From the NCBI GenBank assembly GCA_046349215.1, contig JAXMCV010000002.1, forward strand, positions 1,116,001 to 1,180,000: a DNA stretch of 64,000 bases, read 5' to 3'. Of the stretch, positions 1-8,498 are shown one piece after another. Position numbers and translations under genes: made by a program. Source of the stretch: JAJXWB01 sp046349215. GTDB taxonomy: Bacteria; Pseudomonadota; Alphaproteobacteria; Rhizobiales; Beijerinckiaceae. Numbering within the stretch: position 1 is the stretch's first letter; each line of letters begins with the position of its first letter. The notes below the pieces were generated by a model that saw nothing but the letters and a program-made list of their open reading frames with translations, was not told where the DNA came from and did not search any database.

Positions 1-57
1 CGGTTGCGCCGTCACCACATCGCGTCCCTTGATGGCGAGAATTCGAGCTACGGTCAT
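1..57 (-). CDS. CBS domain protein, 5' end only
   Basis: Only the first 19 codons are in the window; the gene runs off the left edge. They begin MTVARILAIKGRDVVT, a start typical of small two-CBS proteins that sense adenine nucleotides. The ATG at 57 is preceded by a good ribosome binding site (CAGGAGG, about 6 bases upstream). A CBS gene beside a rhomboid protease fits a common Rhizobiales arrangement. Family placement rests on the N-terminus alone. Confidence 0.6.
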   Translation of the reverse strand, partial: MTVARILAIKGRDVVTAQP

Positions 58-156
58 GTGCAGGCCTCCTGCCGACGTTCCTCGGGATTCGCGCAGCTTG
101 CCGCCGTCTTATTGATGCGAGGATGCAACTGCCGCCGCGAACGCGCAAGCGCCAAT

Positions 157-945
157 TCAGGCTGTTGGTTTCCGGCCGGCCGGATCGAAAAGCGGAAAAA
201 GCAGGAAGCCCGCGACGAAGCCTCCGATATGGGCTTGCCAGGCTACAGGCGCGTCGCCGACCGGCGCCCAGGCGCCGAACAGAAAGTTGCCAGCGAACCA
301 TACGGCGAGGAAGGCGAGCGCGCGCGGCTCCGTGAGCGTGGCGGCGAGCGGCGGCGCGGGGCGGCGGTACGCCGAAAGGTCGCGACTGCGCGCGGCGCCC
401 GCGCCGAGGGGCGCGCCCGGCGCGAATGCGAACCGCACGGCCGCGCCCATGGCGCCCGACACTGCGGCCGAGGCGCCGATCACCGGCTGCAGTCCGAGCG
501 GATAGACGAGGTAATGCGCGAGCGCGCCGAACAGCGCGGTGACGCAGAACAGCGTGCAGAAACGTGCGGGGCCAAAGCGCCGGCAGACCGCGGAACCGAA
601 GGCCAGGAGCCACACGCCGTTCAGCGCGAGATGCGCGAAGGATCCGTGCAGCAGCGCATATGTGAGAACGGACCACCAGCGGACGCCGCCGCCGAGCAGC
701 CAGGCCGCCTCCTCGCGATCGATCGAGCCCTGTGCGATGGCCTGCGCGGCCGCGCGCATCACGCCTTGCTGATCGAAGGGCAGGGTGAATTGCGCGGGCG
801 TGAAGGCCAGCGCGGCGACCATTCGGAAGTCGTCGACCGGCGACAACACGAGCCGCAGCGCGTGGATCGCCGCGAGCAGGCCGAGGATCGCGAAGACGGC
901 CGTGTTCGAGCGTGCGAAAGCGCGTTCCTGATCGAATGAGGTCAT
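157..945 (-). CDS. Rhomboid family intramembrane serine protease
   Basis: Predicted polytopic inner-membrane protease that cleaves transmembrane segments of other proteins. At 262 residues it shows the rhomboid signature: HGSFAHLALN (100-109) in the second core helix, the catalytic serine in GAS (Ser159), and the catalytic histidine in AHIGG (His239), all within hydrophobic helices. I chose the ATG at 945 because the reading frame upstream of it is Arg-rich and unlike the family. The gene points the same way as the CBS gene at the left edge, about 100 bases away. Its substrate cannot be inferred. Confidence 0.88.
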   Translation of the reverse strand: MTSFDQERAFARSNTAVFAILGLLAAIHALRLVLSPVDDFRMVAALAFTPAQFTLPFDQQGVMRAAAQAIAQGSIDREEAAWLLGGGVRWWSVLTYALLHGSFAHLALNGVWLLAFGSAVCRRFGPARFCTLFCVTALFGALAHYLVYPLGLQPVIGASAAVSGAMGAAVRFAFAPGAPLGAGAARSRDLSAYRRPAPPLAATLTEPRALAFLAVWFAGNFLFGAWAPVGDAPVAWQAHIGGFVAGFLLFPLFDPAGRKPTA

Positions 946-1292
946 GGACGGGACCGGCCGGCGGGGGAAGCGGCGGAGCCACGCCCTTCCCCCCGATTGC
1001 AAACGGAAACCGGAAACGCGCCGTCCCGACATGGGACGGTCTGGAGACCTGGTCGCTCGCCCTTTGCGCGCCGGTCGATCATCGGGCCGGGAGCCGCACG
1101 GCCAAAGTCAAGTCGACGCAATGCACTAGTCCCATGTCCTCACCCGGCCCGCAACCGGAAGCGCAGATTAATACTAATTCGAGCCGGTGGCACGTCATCT
1201 GCTCCCTCGAACCCAAAGGCGGCGCGGGCCCCCGCGCCTGTGCCGAATGAAAACAAGCTTGCATTCGCAAGCGCTTGGGCACCGGGGTAGCG
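946..1292. promoter_or_regulatory. Divergent intergenic region with three hairpins
   Basis: This gap separates the rhomboid gene from the PAS gene, so it should hold both promoters. I see no gene in it. Three perfect inverted repeats stand out: CCGTCCC/GGGACGG at 1021-1039; GGCGCGG/CCGCGCC near 1218-1238; and GCTTGC/GCAAGC at about 1257-1272, just before the PAS start. None is followed by a T-run, so they are not classical terminators. The last could affect translation of the PAS gene. Confidence 0.35.
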
Positions 1293-1889
1293 ATGAGACA
1301 GCAGGCGACGCGGCAGCTTTATGCGTACTGGAACGCGATCCGCCGCGAACGGGCGGCGCCCGACCGCGCCGAGATCGATCCGGCTGCGATCCGGTCCATC
1401 CTCTCGGATACGTTCATGATCGAAGCCGATGGCGACATGTCTTTCAGGCTGCGCCTCTCGGGTTCGCGGCTCAACGCGCTCTGGCTTTCGGAGATGAAGG
1501 GCCAGTCTTTCGTCGGCCTGTGGGGCGAGGACGCGCAGAGCGTGGCGGCCATGATGTGGACGGTCATGGATGGCGCGGTTCCTGTCGTCGTCGGGGCCGC
1601 CGCGGCGCCGAAAGACCGCGAACCCGCGCAACTCGAATTTCTCCTGCTGCCGCTACGACACCAGGGACGCACGCATGCCCGCATCCTCGGCGCGATCGCC
1701 TGCGCCAATCATCCGGACTGGCTCGGCCTAATTCCGGTGGAGCGACTCGTGTTGCGGACGATGCGAATCATGTCGGCCTCGGACGCGCGCGTCGACCTGC
1801 CGATCCTGCGCGGAACGGCGGCGACATACGGACGCCGCAGCGGCCAGGCGACCTTGCGGTTGCTGCAGGGCGGACGCGCGCAAGGCTGA
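1293..1889 (+). CDS. PAS domain-containing protein (PAS_5-like)
   Basis: A 198-residue soluble protein resembling the alphaproteobacterial PAS_5 family: an N-terminal helix (RQLYAYWNAIRRERAAP), then a single sensor-like fold with the typical SGSRLNAL and GQSFVGLW segments. There is no kinase, cyclase or DNA-binding output domain, so it probably works by protein-protein contact. Start: ATG 1293 is used; an in-frame TTG at 1275 is possible. The next gene encodes a double PilZ protein, so a link to surface or cell-cycle signalling is conceivable but unproven. Confidence 0.65.
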   Translation: MRQQATRQLYAYWNAIRRERAAPDRAEIDPAAIRSILSDTFMIEADGDMSFRLRLSGSRLNALWLSEMKGQSFVGLWGEDAQSVAAMMWTVMDGAVPVVVGAAAAPKDREPAQLEFLLLPLRHQGRTHARILGAIACANHPDWLGLIPVERLVLRTMRIMSASDARVDLPILRGTAATYGRRSGQATLRLLQGGRAQG

Positions 1890-2021
1890 ATCTCGCGCAA
1901 TCCGGTCACCTTGCGGAAACCAGCGCCGCAAACGGGCGCCGCCACGCGCCCTTCCGTAAGCGGCCATTAACCATCCACGACATAGATTTCCGTCGACATT
2001 CGCCCCGATCAGGAAGTCCCG

Positions 2022-2630
2022 TTGGCCCACCCGCTTGCCAAGCCCGCCGCCAAGCCTTTCGAGCGCCGCCGGTTTCGCCGCGTCAAGGCGTCGATTCCCG
2101 GTCGCTACATGCTCGAGAACAAGCAGGAATATCCCTGCCAGACGATCGACATGTCGCCGGGCGGACTGCGCGTCGCAGCCCCGGTCAAGGGCGAGATCGG
2201 TCAGCGCGTCGTCTTCTATTTCGAGGATTTCGGACGGCTCGAAGGCACGATCGTGCGTCATGCGCACGACGGCTTTGCGGTCGAGATGAATCTCGCGCCC
2301 AACAAGCGCGAACGCCTCGCCGATCTGCTGACCTGGTACATCAACCGGGAAGAGGAAACCGACGACGCCGACCGCCGCCACAAGCGCATCACGCCGCGGC
2401 AGCGCGACGCCGAGATGCTGCTCGCCGACGGGACCCGCATTCCCGTGAAGATCGTCGACGTGTCCGTGTCGGGCGTCGGCCTGCAATCGCAGGCGCTGCC
2501 GGAAATCGGCACGCGCGTCGACATCGGCCGTCGCACCGGCAAGGTGGTGCGTCACTTCAACGGCGGCCTCGCCGTCGAATTCCAGCGGCTTATCCCGATC
2601 GAGGAATTCGACGAGGACATCGTGCTTTAG
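2022..2630 (+). CDS. Tandem PilZ domain protein
   Basis: A 202-residue protein made of two PilZ-like modules. The first (about 13-105) has RRFRRVKAS and DMSPGGLRV, matching the RxxxR and D/NxSxxG cyclic-di-GMP binding motifs. The second (about 118-195) has RHKRITPR and DVSVSGVGL, where the second motif is slightly altered. It likely binds cyclic di-GMP and relays it to motility or envelope functions. The start is TTG at 2022, supported by AGGAAG upstream and by the absence of a suitable ATG. It ends 3 bases from the convergent carbonic anhydrase gene. Confidence 0.78.
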   Translation: MAHPLAKPAAKPFERRRFRRVKASIPGRYMLENKQEYPCQTIDMSPGGLRVAAPVKGEIGQRVVFYFEDFGRLEGTIVRHAHDGFAVEMNLAPNKRERLADLLTWYINREEETDDADRRHKRITPRQRDAEMLLADGTRIPVKIVDVSVSGVGLQSQALPEIGTRVDIGRRTGKVVRHFNGGLAVEFQRLIPIEEFDEDIVL

Positions 2631-2633
2631 GCC

Positions 2634-3167
2634 TCAGGCCTCGATCACCTTCAATCCCGCGCCGAACCTTTTTGCACGCGCCGCATAGACGGCGGCGATC
2701 ATGCGGCCGGCGCCGGCCTGCTTTTCGTCGAGCGTGCGCGCGACGCGCGCCGGCGCGCCGACGATCAGCGAATTGTCGGGAAATTCCTTGCCTTCCGTGA
2801 CCAGCGCATTGGCGCCGACCAGGCAGTTCTTTCCGATCTTCGCGCCGTTGAGAATGGTTGCGCCCATGCCGATCAGCGCGCCTTCGCCGACGATGCAGCC
2901 GTGCAGGATGACGTTGTGGCCGATCGTGGCGTTGGCGCCTATGACCAGCGGAAATCCCGGATCGGTGTGCAGCGTGCAGCCGTCCTGCACGTTGGCGCCG
3001 GCGCCGATGTCGATGAGATCGGTATCGCCGCGCACGATGGCGTTGAACCAGACGCTCGCGTCCTCGCCGATGCGCACGCGGCCGATCACATGCGCGCCGG
3101 GCGCGACAAAATAGCGGCCCTTCGCCGGCAGTTCAGGCGTGAATTCGTCGAGCGCGTAGATCGGCAT
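2634..3167 (-). CDS. Gamma-carbonic anhydrase family protein
   Basis: A 177-residue left-handed beta-helix protein of the gamma-carbonic anhydrase/YrdA/PaaY group, normally a trimer with zinc between subunits. Hexapeptide repeats run from about 20 to 130. The three expected zinc-ligand histidines are present (HTD His67, GHN His84, LHG His89). It may hydrate CO2, although many family members have no measured activity. It is divergent from nothing nearby and reads together with folE upstream on the same strand, 63 bases apart. Confidence 0.85.
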   Translation of the reverse strand: MPIYALDEFTPELPAKGRYFVAPGAHVIGRVRIGEDASVWFNAIVRGDTDLIDIGAGANVQDGCTLHTDPGFPLVIGANATIGHNVILHGCIVGEGALIGMGATILNGAKIGKNCLVGANALVTEGKEFPDNSLIVGAPARVARTLDEKQAGAGRMIAAVYAARAKRFGAGLKVIEA

Positions 3168-3230
3168 GGTCTTTCCTTCGTTGAGGCGCAGACCATGCCA
3201 TGCCGGGCGGAGCGACGGAAGCTGGCGCGC

Positions 3231-3863
3231 TTACCCGCGCGCCATGCTCATGAACCGCACCTGCTCGGCCGGATCGTCGCGGAAGATTCCCGTGAAGCGG
3301 GTCGTGATGGTCTTCGCGCCCTGCTTGCGCACGCCGCGCATCGACATGCACATGTGCTCGGCCTCGACGAAGATGGCGACGCCGCGCGGCTTGAGATGCG
3401 TCTCGATCGCCTCGACGATCTGCGCCGTCATCGTCTCCTGCGTCTGCAGCCGCTTGGCGTACATGTCGACGAGGCGCGCCAGCTTGGACAGGCCGACCAC
3501 ACCTTCGCTCGGGTAATAGGCGATATGCGCCTTGCCCACGAAGGGCACCATGTGGTGCTCGCAATGCGAGAAGAAGGGAATGTCGCGGACGAGGACCATG
3601 TCGTCGTAGCCCTCGACCTCCTCGAACACGCGGTCGAGGATTTCGCCGGCGTCCTCGCCGTAGCCGCCGAACAATTCGCGATAGGCCTTGGCGACGCGGC
3701 GGGGCGTGTCGAGCAGACCCTCGCGATCGGGATTGTCGCCGGCATAGGCCAGCAGCACGCGCACGGCCGCCTCGGCTTCGTCCTGGCTCGGACGGCGGGC
3801 GGGCGCATGAGCGTCGGCCGGCTTCTTCAGCCGTTCCGCCAAGGTCTTGACCACTGCATCCAT
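3231..3863 (-). CDS. folE: GTP cyclohydrolase I
   Basis: Converts GTP to dihydroneopterin triphosphate, the first step of folate and pterin synthesis. The 210-residue length is normal. The zinc and active-site segments are intact: HCEHHMVPF (100-108, Cys101, His103, His104), EAEHMCMSMRG (168-177, with Cys172) and RFTGIFR near the C-terminus. The first 25 residues are a variable extension. The gene shares its strand with the carbonic anhydrase gene and is divergent from the Fe-S scaffold gene; the 135-base gap between them contains an A+T-rich TATATAA near 3932. Confidence 0.96.
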   Translation of the reverse strand: MDAVVKTLAERLKKPADAHAPARRPSQDEAEAAVRVLLAYAGDNPDREGLLDTPRRVAKAYRELFGGYGEDAGEILDRVFEEVEGYDDMVLVRDIPFFSHCEHHMVPFVGKAHIAYYPSEGVVGLSKLARLVDMYAKRLQTQETMTAQIVEAIETHLKPRGVAIFVEAEHMCMSMRGVRKQGAKTITTRFTGIFRDDPAEQVRFMSMARG

Positions 3864-3998
3864 GCGGAGCCTCCGAACCCGTACCGTGGGCCTGTCCTTT
3901 ACGTCGGCGCTTCGCCAAAGGATCAGCGCGACTATATAACGGGACAGAAGATAGGGGCCGCGCCGCCCCCGCGCCAGTGGTCAAGGTCCGAAAGCCCA

Positions 3999-4463
3999 AT
4001 GCTCAGCGATATCTACAACACGCGGATCCTGGAACTCGCCGCCAATATCCCGCGCCTGGGCCGGCTGGAGCGGCCGGACGCCAGCGCGACGGCGCATTCA
4101 AGGCTCTGTGGGTCGACGGTCATCGTGGACCTCGCCATGCAGGACGGCAGGGTGGTCGATTTCGCCCATGATGTGAAGGCCTGCGCGCTCGGCCAGGCCT
4201 CTTCCTCGATCATGGCGGCCCATGTGATCGGCGCCACGGCGCAGGAATTGCGCGACCTGCGCGACCAGGTGCGCCGGATGCTGAAGGAGAACGGCCCGCC
4301 GCCGACCGGCAAATGGGCCGATGTGGCCATGCTGGAGCCGGTCCGGGACTACAAGGCGCGCCACGCTTCGACCCTGCTGACCTTCGATGCGGCCGCCGAC
4401 GCCGCGACGCGGATCGAGGCAGGGCAGGCCGGGGCCGGCCAGGCTGCCGCCGCGCGCGCCTGA
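3999..4463 (+). CDS. Iron-sulfur cluster assembly scaffold protein (NifU/IscU-like)
   Basis: A 154-residue NifU_N/IscU-like protein that is expected to hold a nascent Fe-S cluster. Conserved cysteine contexts are visible: SRLCGSTV (about 30-37) and DVKACALGQASSS (about 58-70); the third cysteine usual in IscU is not obvious near the C-terminus, so it may be a divergent scaffold. The C-terminus is Ala/Gly-rich. It ends one base before the yidD start codon, so the two are likely cotranscribed. Confidence 0.8.
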   Translation: MLSDIYNTRILELAANIPRLGRLERPDASATAHSRLCGSTVIVDLAMQDGRVVDFAHDVKACALGQASSSIMAAHVIGATAQELRDLRDQVRRMLKENGPPPTGKWADVAMLEPVRDYKARHASTLLTFDAAADAATRIEAGQAGAGQAAAARA

Positions 4464-4464
4464 G

Positions 4465-4812
4465 ATGGCCTCCGACGGATTTCGCTTCCGGGGGCCTGCC
4501 GATGCGCCGGCCTTTTTCGCGCGCGGGCTGATCCGTGGCTACCAGCTGACGCTTTCGGCGCTGGTCGGGCGGCAGTGCCGGCATCTGCCGACCTGCTCGG
4601 ACTATGCGATGGAGGCGATCGGCCGTTTCGGCCTGTGGGGCGGCGGCTGGATGGGGTTTTCGCGCATCTGCCGCTGCCGGCCGGGGGGGACGGCCGGCTT
4701 CGATCCCGTACCGGCGCAGCCGCCGCCGGGCGCCGACGCCATGCATTTCTGGCGCTATGGCCGCTGGCGCGGGCCGCTCGCCTGCGACGAGCCGGGGTCG
4801 ACGGGCGCCTGA
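4465..4812 (+). CDS. yidD: Membrane protein insertion efficiency factor YidD
   Basis: Small inner-face membrane-associated protein that assists YidC-dependent insertion. The 115-residue product contains the whole family core: RGYQLTLSALVGRQCRHLPT, TCSDYAMEAI and WMGFSRICRCRP, with the conserved cysteines. It is longer than the usual 70-90 residues because of a short N-terminal lead and a roughly 35-residue C-terminal tail, a form seen in Alphaproteobacteria. Start ATG 4465 directly follows the stop of the scaffold gene. Confidence 0.88.
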   Translation: MASDGFRFRGPADAPAFFARGLIRGYQLTLSALVGRQCRHLPTCSDYAMEAIGRFGLWGGGWMGFSRICRCRPGGTAGFDPVPAQPPPGADAMHFWRYGRWRGPLACDEPGSTGA

Positions 4813-4898
4813 GGAAGGCCGCGCGATTTGCCAAAAGCTTGCCGCGCGGCGGTTATTGCGCCTAAGTGCTGCAAGGCGGACAGGGCGAATCCGGCGGG

Positions 4899-5819
4899 AT
4901 GTCGAAGAAGCAATTGCGTCTGATCATGCTGGGCCTTGCGGCGGCCCTGCTCATCGCCTGCGGCGCGGCCCTGCTGGCGCTCATCGGCGCGCAGCCCCCG
5001 CACACGACCGAGACGCCTCCAGCCCCCGCGCCCGTCGCCCCGCAGCTCCCGACCCCGCCGACGCCCCCGCAGGTCACGCCCTCATCGCCCGCCGCGACCG
5101 CTCAAGCCCCCGGCGCTCCGGCGTCGATTGCGCCGTCGGGCGCGCCGGCGGAAATCGTCGCCGCGCGCGCCGAAGTCGAGAAGAGGATCGCCGAAGCGCC
5201 CGAAGTCGCGCGCTTCTTCGATCGCCTGCGGCTGGCTCTGCCCGGCGAATACGAGACCGCCATCGGCGCGCTGGCGCGCCGGCGCATCGGCGGCGGCGAC
5301 GACACACCCGATTATTATCTTTCCGAAGCGGTGAAGACGCTGCGCCAGTCGCGCGGCGCGCTCGCCGCCAAGGCGGACGGTCCGGCGCTCGCGAAAGTCT
5401 TCGCGCAGCAGCTCGCCGTCCTCAACGCCTTGTCGCAGCGCGACCCGAAGGCCTGCGTCGACTTCCTGTACGGCGGCGCGAGCGAAGCCTTCTTCAGATT
5501 CTCCGCCGACAATCGCGGGCTGGTTTCCGATCTCGCCACGGCCGGTCTGGAAGCGATCGTCGACGGCAAGCAGAAGAACATCGCCCGGCCCGCGCCGAAC
5601 GAGGCGGATTTCCAGATGTTCGAGGCGGCGCTGAAGAAGGCCGGCCTGTCGCAACCCGAGATCGACGCGCTGCTCGACGGCAAGACGCCCGATCCGCCCC
5701 TGCCGGACGTGAAGATGTGCGCCGCCGGCCGCACCTATCTGCAGACGCTGGCGGGCCTGCCCGACCAGACGCGGATGCGCATCTATTCGCTGGCGATCGA
5801 CCTGATGGCGCGGTCGTAG
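4899..5819 (+). CDS. Membrane-anchored protein of unknown function
   Basis: A 306-residue protein with one transmembrane helix near the N-terminus (about 7-30, MLGLAAALLIACGAALLALI), a Pro/Ala/Thr-rich linker (about 33-85), and a soluble alpha-helical domain (about 90-306) that should lie outside the cytoplasm. I do not recognise the domain. It contains two cysteines that could form a disulfide (KACVDFLYGG and VKMCAAG). Start ATG 4899 is preferred over an in-frame GTG at 4866 because it places the helix close to the N-terminus. It lies 86 bases after yidD. Confidence 0.6.
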   Translation: MSKKQLRLIMLGLAAALLIACGAALLALIGAQPPHTTETPPAPAPVAPQLPTPPTPPQVTPSSPAATAQAPGAPASIAPSGAPAEIVAARAEVEKRIAEAPEVARFFDRLRLALPGEYETAIGALARRRIGGGDDTPDYYLSEAVKTLRQSRGALAAKADGPALAKVFAQQLAVLNALSQRDPKACVDFLYGGASEAFFRFSADNRGLVSDLATAGLEAIVDGKQKNIARPAPNEADFQMFEAALKKAGLSQPEIDALLDGKTPDPPLPDVKMCAAGRTYLQTLAGLPDQTRMRIYSLAIDLMARS

Positions 5820-5932
5820 CCCCAGGAGAACGATTTTCTCCGGACTCCGGCAACTTTGGAACAGCCGCCTCCCGCCCCCCGATTGAGACAGGAGGGGGCG
5901 AAGCGTACCTGTAGCCCCAACGAAGCTGTCAG

Positions 5933-5955
5933 AATTCCGTCGTTTGGCGGGAATT
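5933..5955. promoter_or_regulatory. Palindromic operator candidate before the sulfate assimilation operon
   Basis: A perfect inverted repeat AATTCC-N11-GGAATT lies 28 bases before the first gene of the sulfur operon. Its size and symmetry fit a dimeric regulator. LysR-type CysB and Rrf2-type cysteine regulators are both known to control such operons, but which one applies here is not shown by the sequence. Confidence 0.4.
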
Positions 5956-5983
5956 TGGCGTTCCCGATCCGACCGGAGCCAAC

Positions 5984-6331
5984 ATGTCCGCCGTCCCCGC
6001 AAAACGAACGCCGCTGCCGGCGATCCTGATCGCCAACGACCTTCTGGATGGCGACGTCGTGTTCCGCACAGCCTCCGGCTGGACGCGCGATCCGCGCGAA
6101 GCGTCGGTCGCCACGGACCAGGACGCGGCCGACCGTCTCGAGGTCGAGGCCGTGCAGGGCATGAAGCGGCAGGAAGTCGTCGACGCCTATCTCATCGACG
6201 TCGACGTCAAGAACGGCGTGCCCGTGCCGCGTCATTTCCGCGAGCGGTTCAAGACGCTCGGTCCGTCCGTCCATCCCGAACTCGGCAAGCAGGCGCTCTT
6301 TTCCGCCTATGCGCGCGCCGCCGCGGAGTAA
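5984..6331 (+). CDS. DUF2849 domain protein of the sulfite reductase operon
   Basis: A 115-residue soluble protein starting MSAVPAKRTPLPAILIAND and containing a GDVVFRTASGW segment. I place it in DUF2849, a family found next to cysI in Alphaproteobacteria. Its function is unknown; the constant linkage suggests a role in sulfite reductase assembly or activity. It is the first gene of a very tight operon, 3 bases before cysI. In many relatives a siroheme synthase gene (cysG) precedes this gene; none is present here. Confidence 0.8.
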   Translation: MSAVPAKRTPLPAILIANDLLDGDVVFRTASGWTRDPREASVATDQDAADRLEVEAVQGMKRQEVVDAYLIDVDVKNGVPVPRHFRERFKTLGPSVHPELGKQALFSAYARAAAE

Positions 6332-6334
6332 TCC

Positions 6335-8002
6335 ATGTATCGCTACGATGAATTCGACGAGCGTTTCGTCCGCGAACGGGTCGCGCAATTCTCCGACCAG
6401 GTGCAGCGCCGCCTTTCGGGTTCGCTGACGGAGGACGAGTTCCGTCCACTGCGCCTGCAGAACGGCCTCTACCTGCAATTGCACGCCTACATGCTGCGCA
6501 TCGCCGTGCCCTACGGTTCGCTGACCGCGAAGCAGTTGCGGCAGCTGGCGCTGATCGCCGACAAGTACGATCGCGGCTACGGGCACTTCACGACGCGGCA
6601 GAACCTGCAGTTCAACTGGCCGAAGCTGCGCGATGCGCCTGCCATTCTCGACCTGCTCGCCGATGTCGAGATGCATTGCATCCAGACCTCGGGCAATTGC
6701 ATCCGCAACGTGACGGCCGACCAGTTCGCGGGCGTCGCCGCCGACGAGATCGAGGATCCGCGGCCCGTCGGCGAATTGCTGCGGCAATGGTCGAGCCTGC
6801 ATCCGGAATTTTCGTTCCTGCCGCGCAAGTTCAAGATCGCCGTGTCGGGCGCAGCCCGCGATCGCGCCGTGCTGAAGGCGCACGACGTCGGCATCCAGAT
6901 CGTGCGCAACAGGGCGGGCGAGACCGGCTACCAGGTGCTGGCCGGCGGCGGCCTCGGCCGCACGCCGATGATCGGCAAGGTCGTGCGCGACTTCCTGCCG
7001 AAGGGGCAGCTGCTGCCCTATATCGAGGCGATCATGCGCGTCTACAACGCGGAAGGCCGTCGCGACAACAAGTTCAAGGCGCGCATCAAGATCCTCGTGC
7101 ACGAGATCGGGCTCGATACGTTCCGCGAGAAGGTCGAAGCCGAATTCAAGGCGATCGACCTGCCGCCGCCGGAAGACGAGATCGCCGAACTCGCGCGCAT
7201 CTCGGCCTACTTCGAACCCAAGAACTACGAGCGCCTGCCGGCGCGCTCGGAAAAGTTCGAGGCGGCGCGCAGGGCGAATCCGGCCTTTGCGGAATGGGCG
7301 AGCAACAATTTGTTCGCGCATCGCGCGGACGGTTATGCGGCTGTCACCGTCTCCCTCAAGCCGATCGGCGGCTCGCCCGGCGACATGACGTCGGAGCAGA
7401 TGCGCTTCTTCGCCGATCTGACCGACCGCTTCTCGCACGGCGAATTGCGCGTCACCCATGCGCAGAACCTCGTGCTGCCGCATGTGAAGCAGGACGACCT
7501 GTTCGCGCTCTGGCAGGAGCTCGTGACGCAGGATCTCGCCACCGCCAACGTCGGATTGATCACCGACATCATTTCCTGCCCCGGCCTCGATTATTGCGCG
7601 CTCGCCACGGCGCGCTCGATCCCGATCGCGCAGGCGATCTCGACCCGCTTCGGCGACGCGGCGCGGCAGGCCGAGATCGGTCCGTTGCAGATCAAGATTT
7701 CGGGTTGCATCAACGCCTGCGGCCATCACCACGTCGGCCATATCGGCATTCTCGGCCTCGAAAAGCGCGGCCAGGAATCCTACCAGATCACGCTCGGCGG
7801 CGACGCATCGGAGAATGCGGCCATCGGCGAATTGCTGGGGCCGGGCCTGACCGCCGACCAGGTGCCGCCCGCCATCGAGCGCATCGTCGATCATTATCTC
7901 GCCAACAGGCTGGATGGCGAAGATTTCATCGACGCGGTGAAGCGGTTGGGAACCGCCGCCTTCAAACCTGCTTTCCTCGGAGCGCAACATGAAGCTGCTT
8001 GA
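6335..8002 (+). CDS. cysI: Assimilatory sulfite (nitrite/sulfite) reductase, haemoprotein subunit
   Basis: Six-electron reduction of sulfite to sulfide in the cytoplasm, using siroheme coupled to a 4Fe-4S cluster. The 555-residue protein has the duplicated ferredoxin-like plus siroheme half-domains, with GHFTTRQNLQFNW (about 86-98) and the four cluster cysteines Cys415, Cys421 (CPGLDYC), Cys458 and Cys462 (CINAC). No flavoprotein partner (cysJ) is adjacent, so electrons may come from ferredoxin, as in related alphaproteobacterial enzymes. The gene overlaps the following DUF934 gene by 14 bases. Sulfite is favoured over nitrite as substrate because of the operon. Confidence 0.93.
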   Translation: MYRYDEFDERFVRERVAQFSDQVQRRLSGSLTEDEFRPLRLQNGLYLQLHAYMLRIAVPYGSLTAKQLRQLALIADKYDRGYGHFTTRQNLQFNWPKLRDAPAILDLLADVEMHCIQTSGNCIRNVTADQFAGVAADEIEDPRPVGELLRQWSSLHPEFSFLPRKFKIAVSGAARDRAVLKAHDVGIQIVRNRAGETGYQVLAGGGLGRTPMIGKVVRDFLPKGQLLPYIEAIMRVYNAEGRRDNKFKARIKILVHEIGLDTFREKVEAEFKAIDLPPPEDEIAELARISAYFEPKNYERLPARSEKFEAARRANPAFAEWASNNLFAHRADGYAAVTVSLKPIGGSPGDMTSEQMRFFADLTDRFSHGELRVTHAQNLVLPHVKQDDLFALWQELVTQDLATANVGLITDIISCPGLDYCALATARSIPIAQAISTRFGDAARQAEIGPLQIKISGCINACGHHHVGHIGILGLEKRGQESYQITLGGDASENAAIGELLGPGLTADQVPPAIERIVDHYLANRLDGEDFIDAVKRLGTAAFKPAFLGAQHEAA

Positions 8003-8498
8003 TCGCAACGGCGTTCGCGCCGACGATTTCGTCCGTTCGAGCGCGATCGGCGCCGAGCGGATCGACGCCGCGATCGTTCCCTTCGACGAGATCGCGCAGG
8101 CCAAAGCCTCGTCGAGCCGGCGTCTCGGCGTCGAGGTCGCGAACAATGCGACGGCGGAAGACCTCGCGCCGCACCTGTCGAAACTCGCGCTGATCGCCAT
8201 CGCCTTTCCCGCCTATTCGGACGGTCGCGGCTTTTCGCTGGCGCGCCGCATCCGTCGCGCGGGGTTCAAGGGGACGCTGCGCGCCGTCGGGCCGCTGATC
8301 GCCGACCAGTTCCCCTATGCTCTGGCCTGCGGTTTCGACGAGATCGAACTGCCGGACGCCAGCGCCGAGCGTCAGCCGTGGGAACAATGGGAACGTGCGC
8401 TCGGCGCCATCACGACGCCCTACCAGCGTGGCTATTTCCGCCCGACGAGCATCCTGGAGCAGCGCAAGCTCGCGCGGCAGGAGGGGCGCAATGCCTGA
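7989..8498 (+). CDS. DUF934 domain protein (oxidoreductase-like)
   Basis: A 169-residue soluble protein of DUF934, a family consistently found between cysI and cysH in Proteobacteria. Visible conserved parts include LALIAIAFPAYSDGRGFSLA and FDEIELPD. No catalytic motif is obvious. It starts inside the last codons of cysI and ends 8 bases into cysH, so translation is coupled. A helper role for sulfite reductase or APS reductase is inferred from context only. Confidence 0.83.
   Translation: MKLLDRNGVRADDFVRSSAIGAERIDAAIVPFDEIAQAKASSSRRLGVEVANNATAEDLAPHLSKLALIAIAFPAYSDGRGFSLARRIRRAGFKGTLRAVGPLIADQFPYALACGFDEIELPDASAERQPWEQWERALGAITTPYQRGYFRPTSILEQRKLARQEGRNA

Noticed and set aside
4..939. 311-codon plus-strand frame opposite the rhomboid gene
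   Set aside because: The minus strand encodes a rhomboid protease with catalytic motifs; this frame is Arg/Glu-rich shadow sequence.
5783..8200. 805-codon open frame on the minus strand
   Set aside because: It lies opposite cysI, DUF2849 and DUF934, which have clear families and motifs. Long opposite-strand frames are common in G+C-rich DNA, and the product has no recognisable domain.
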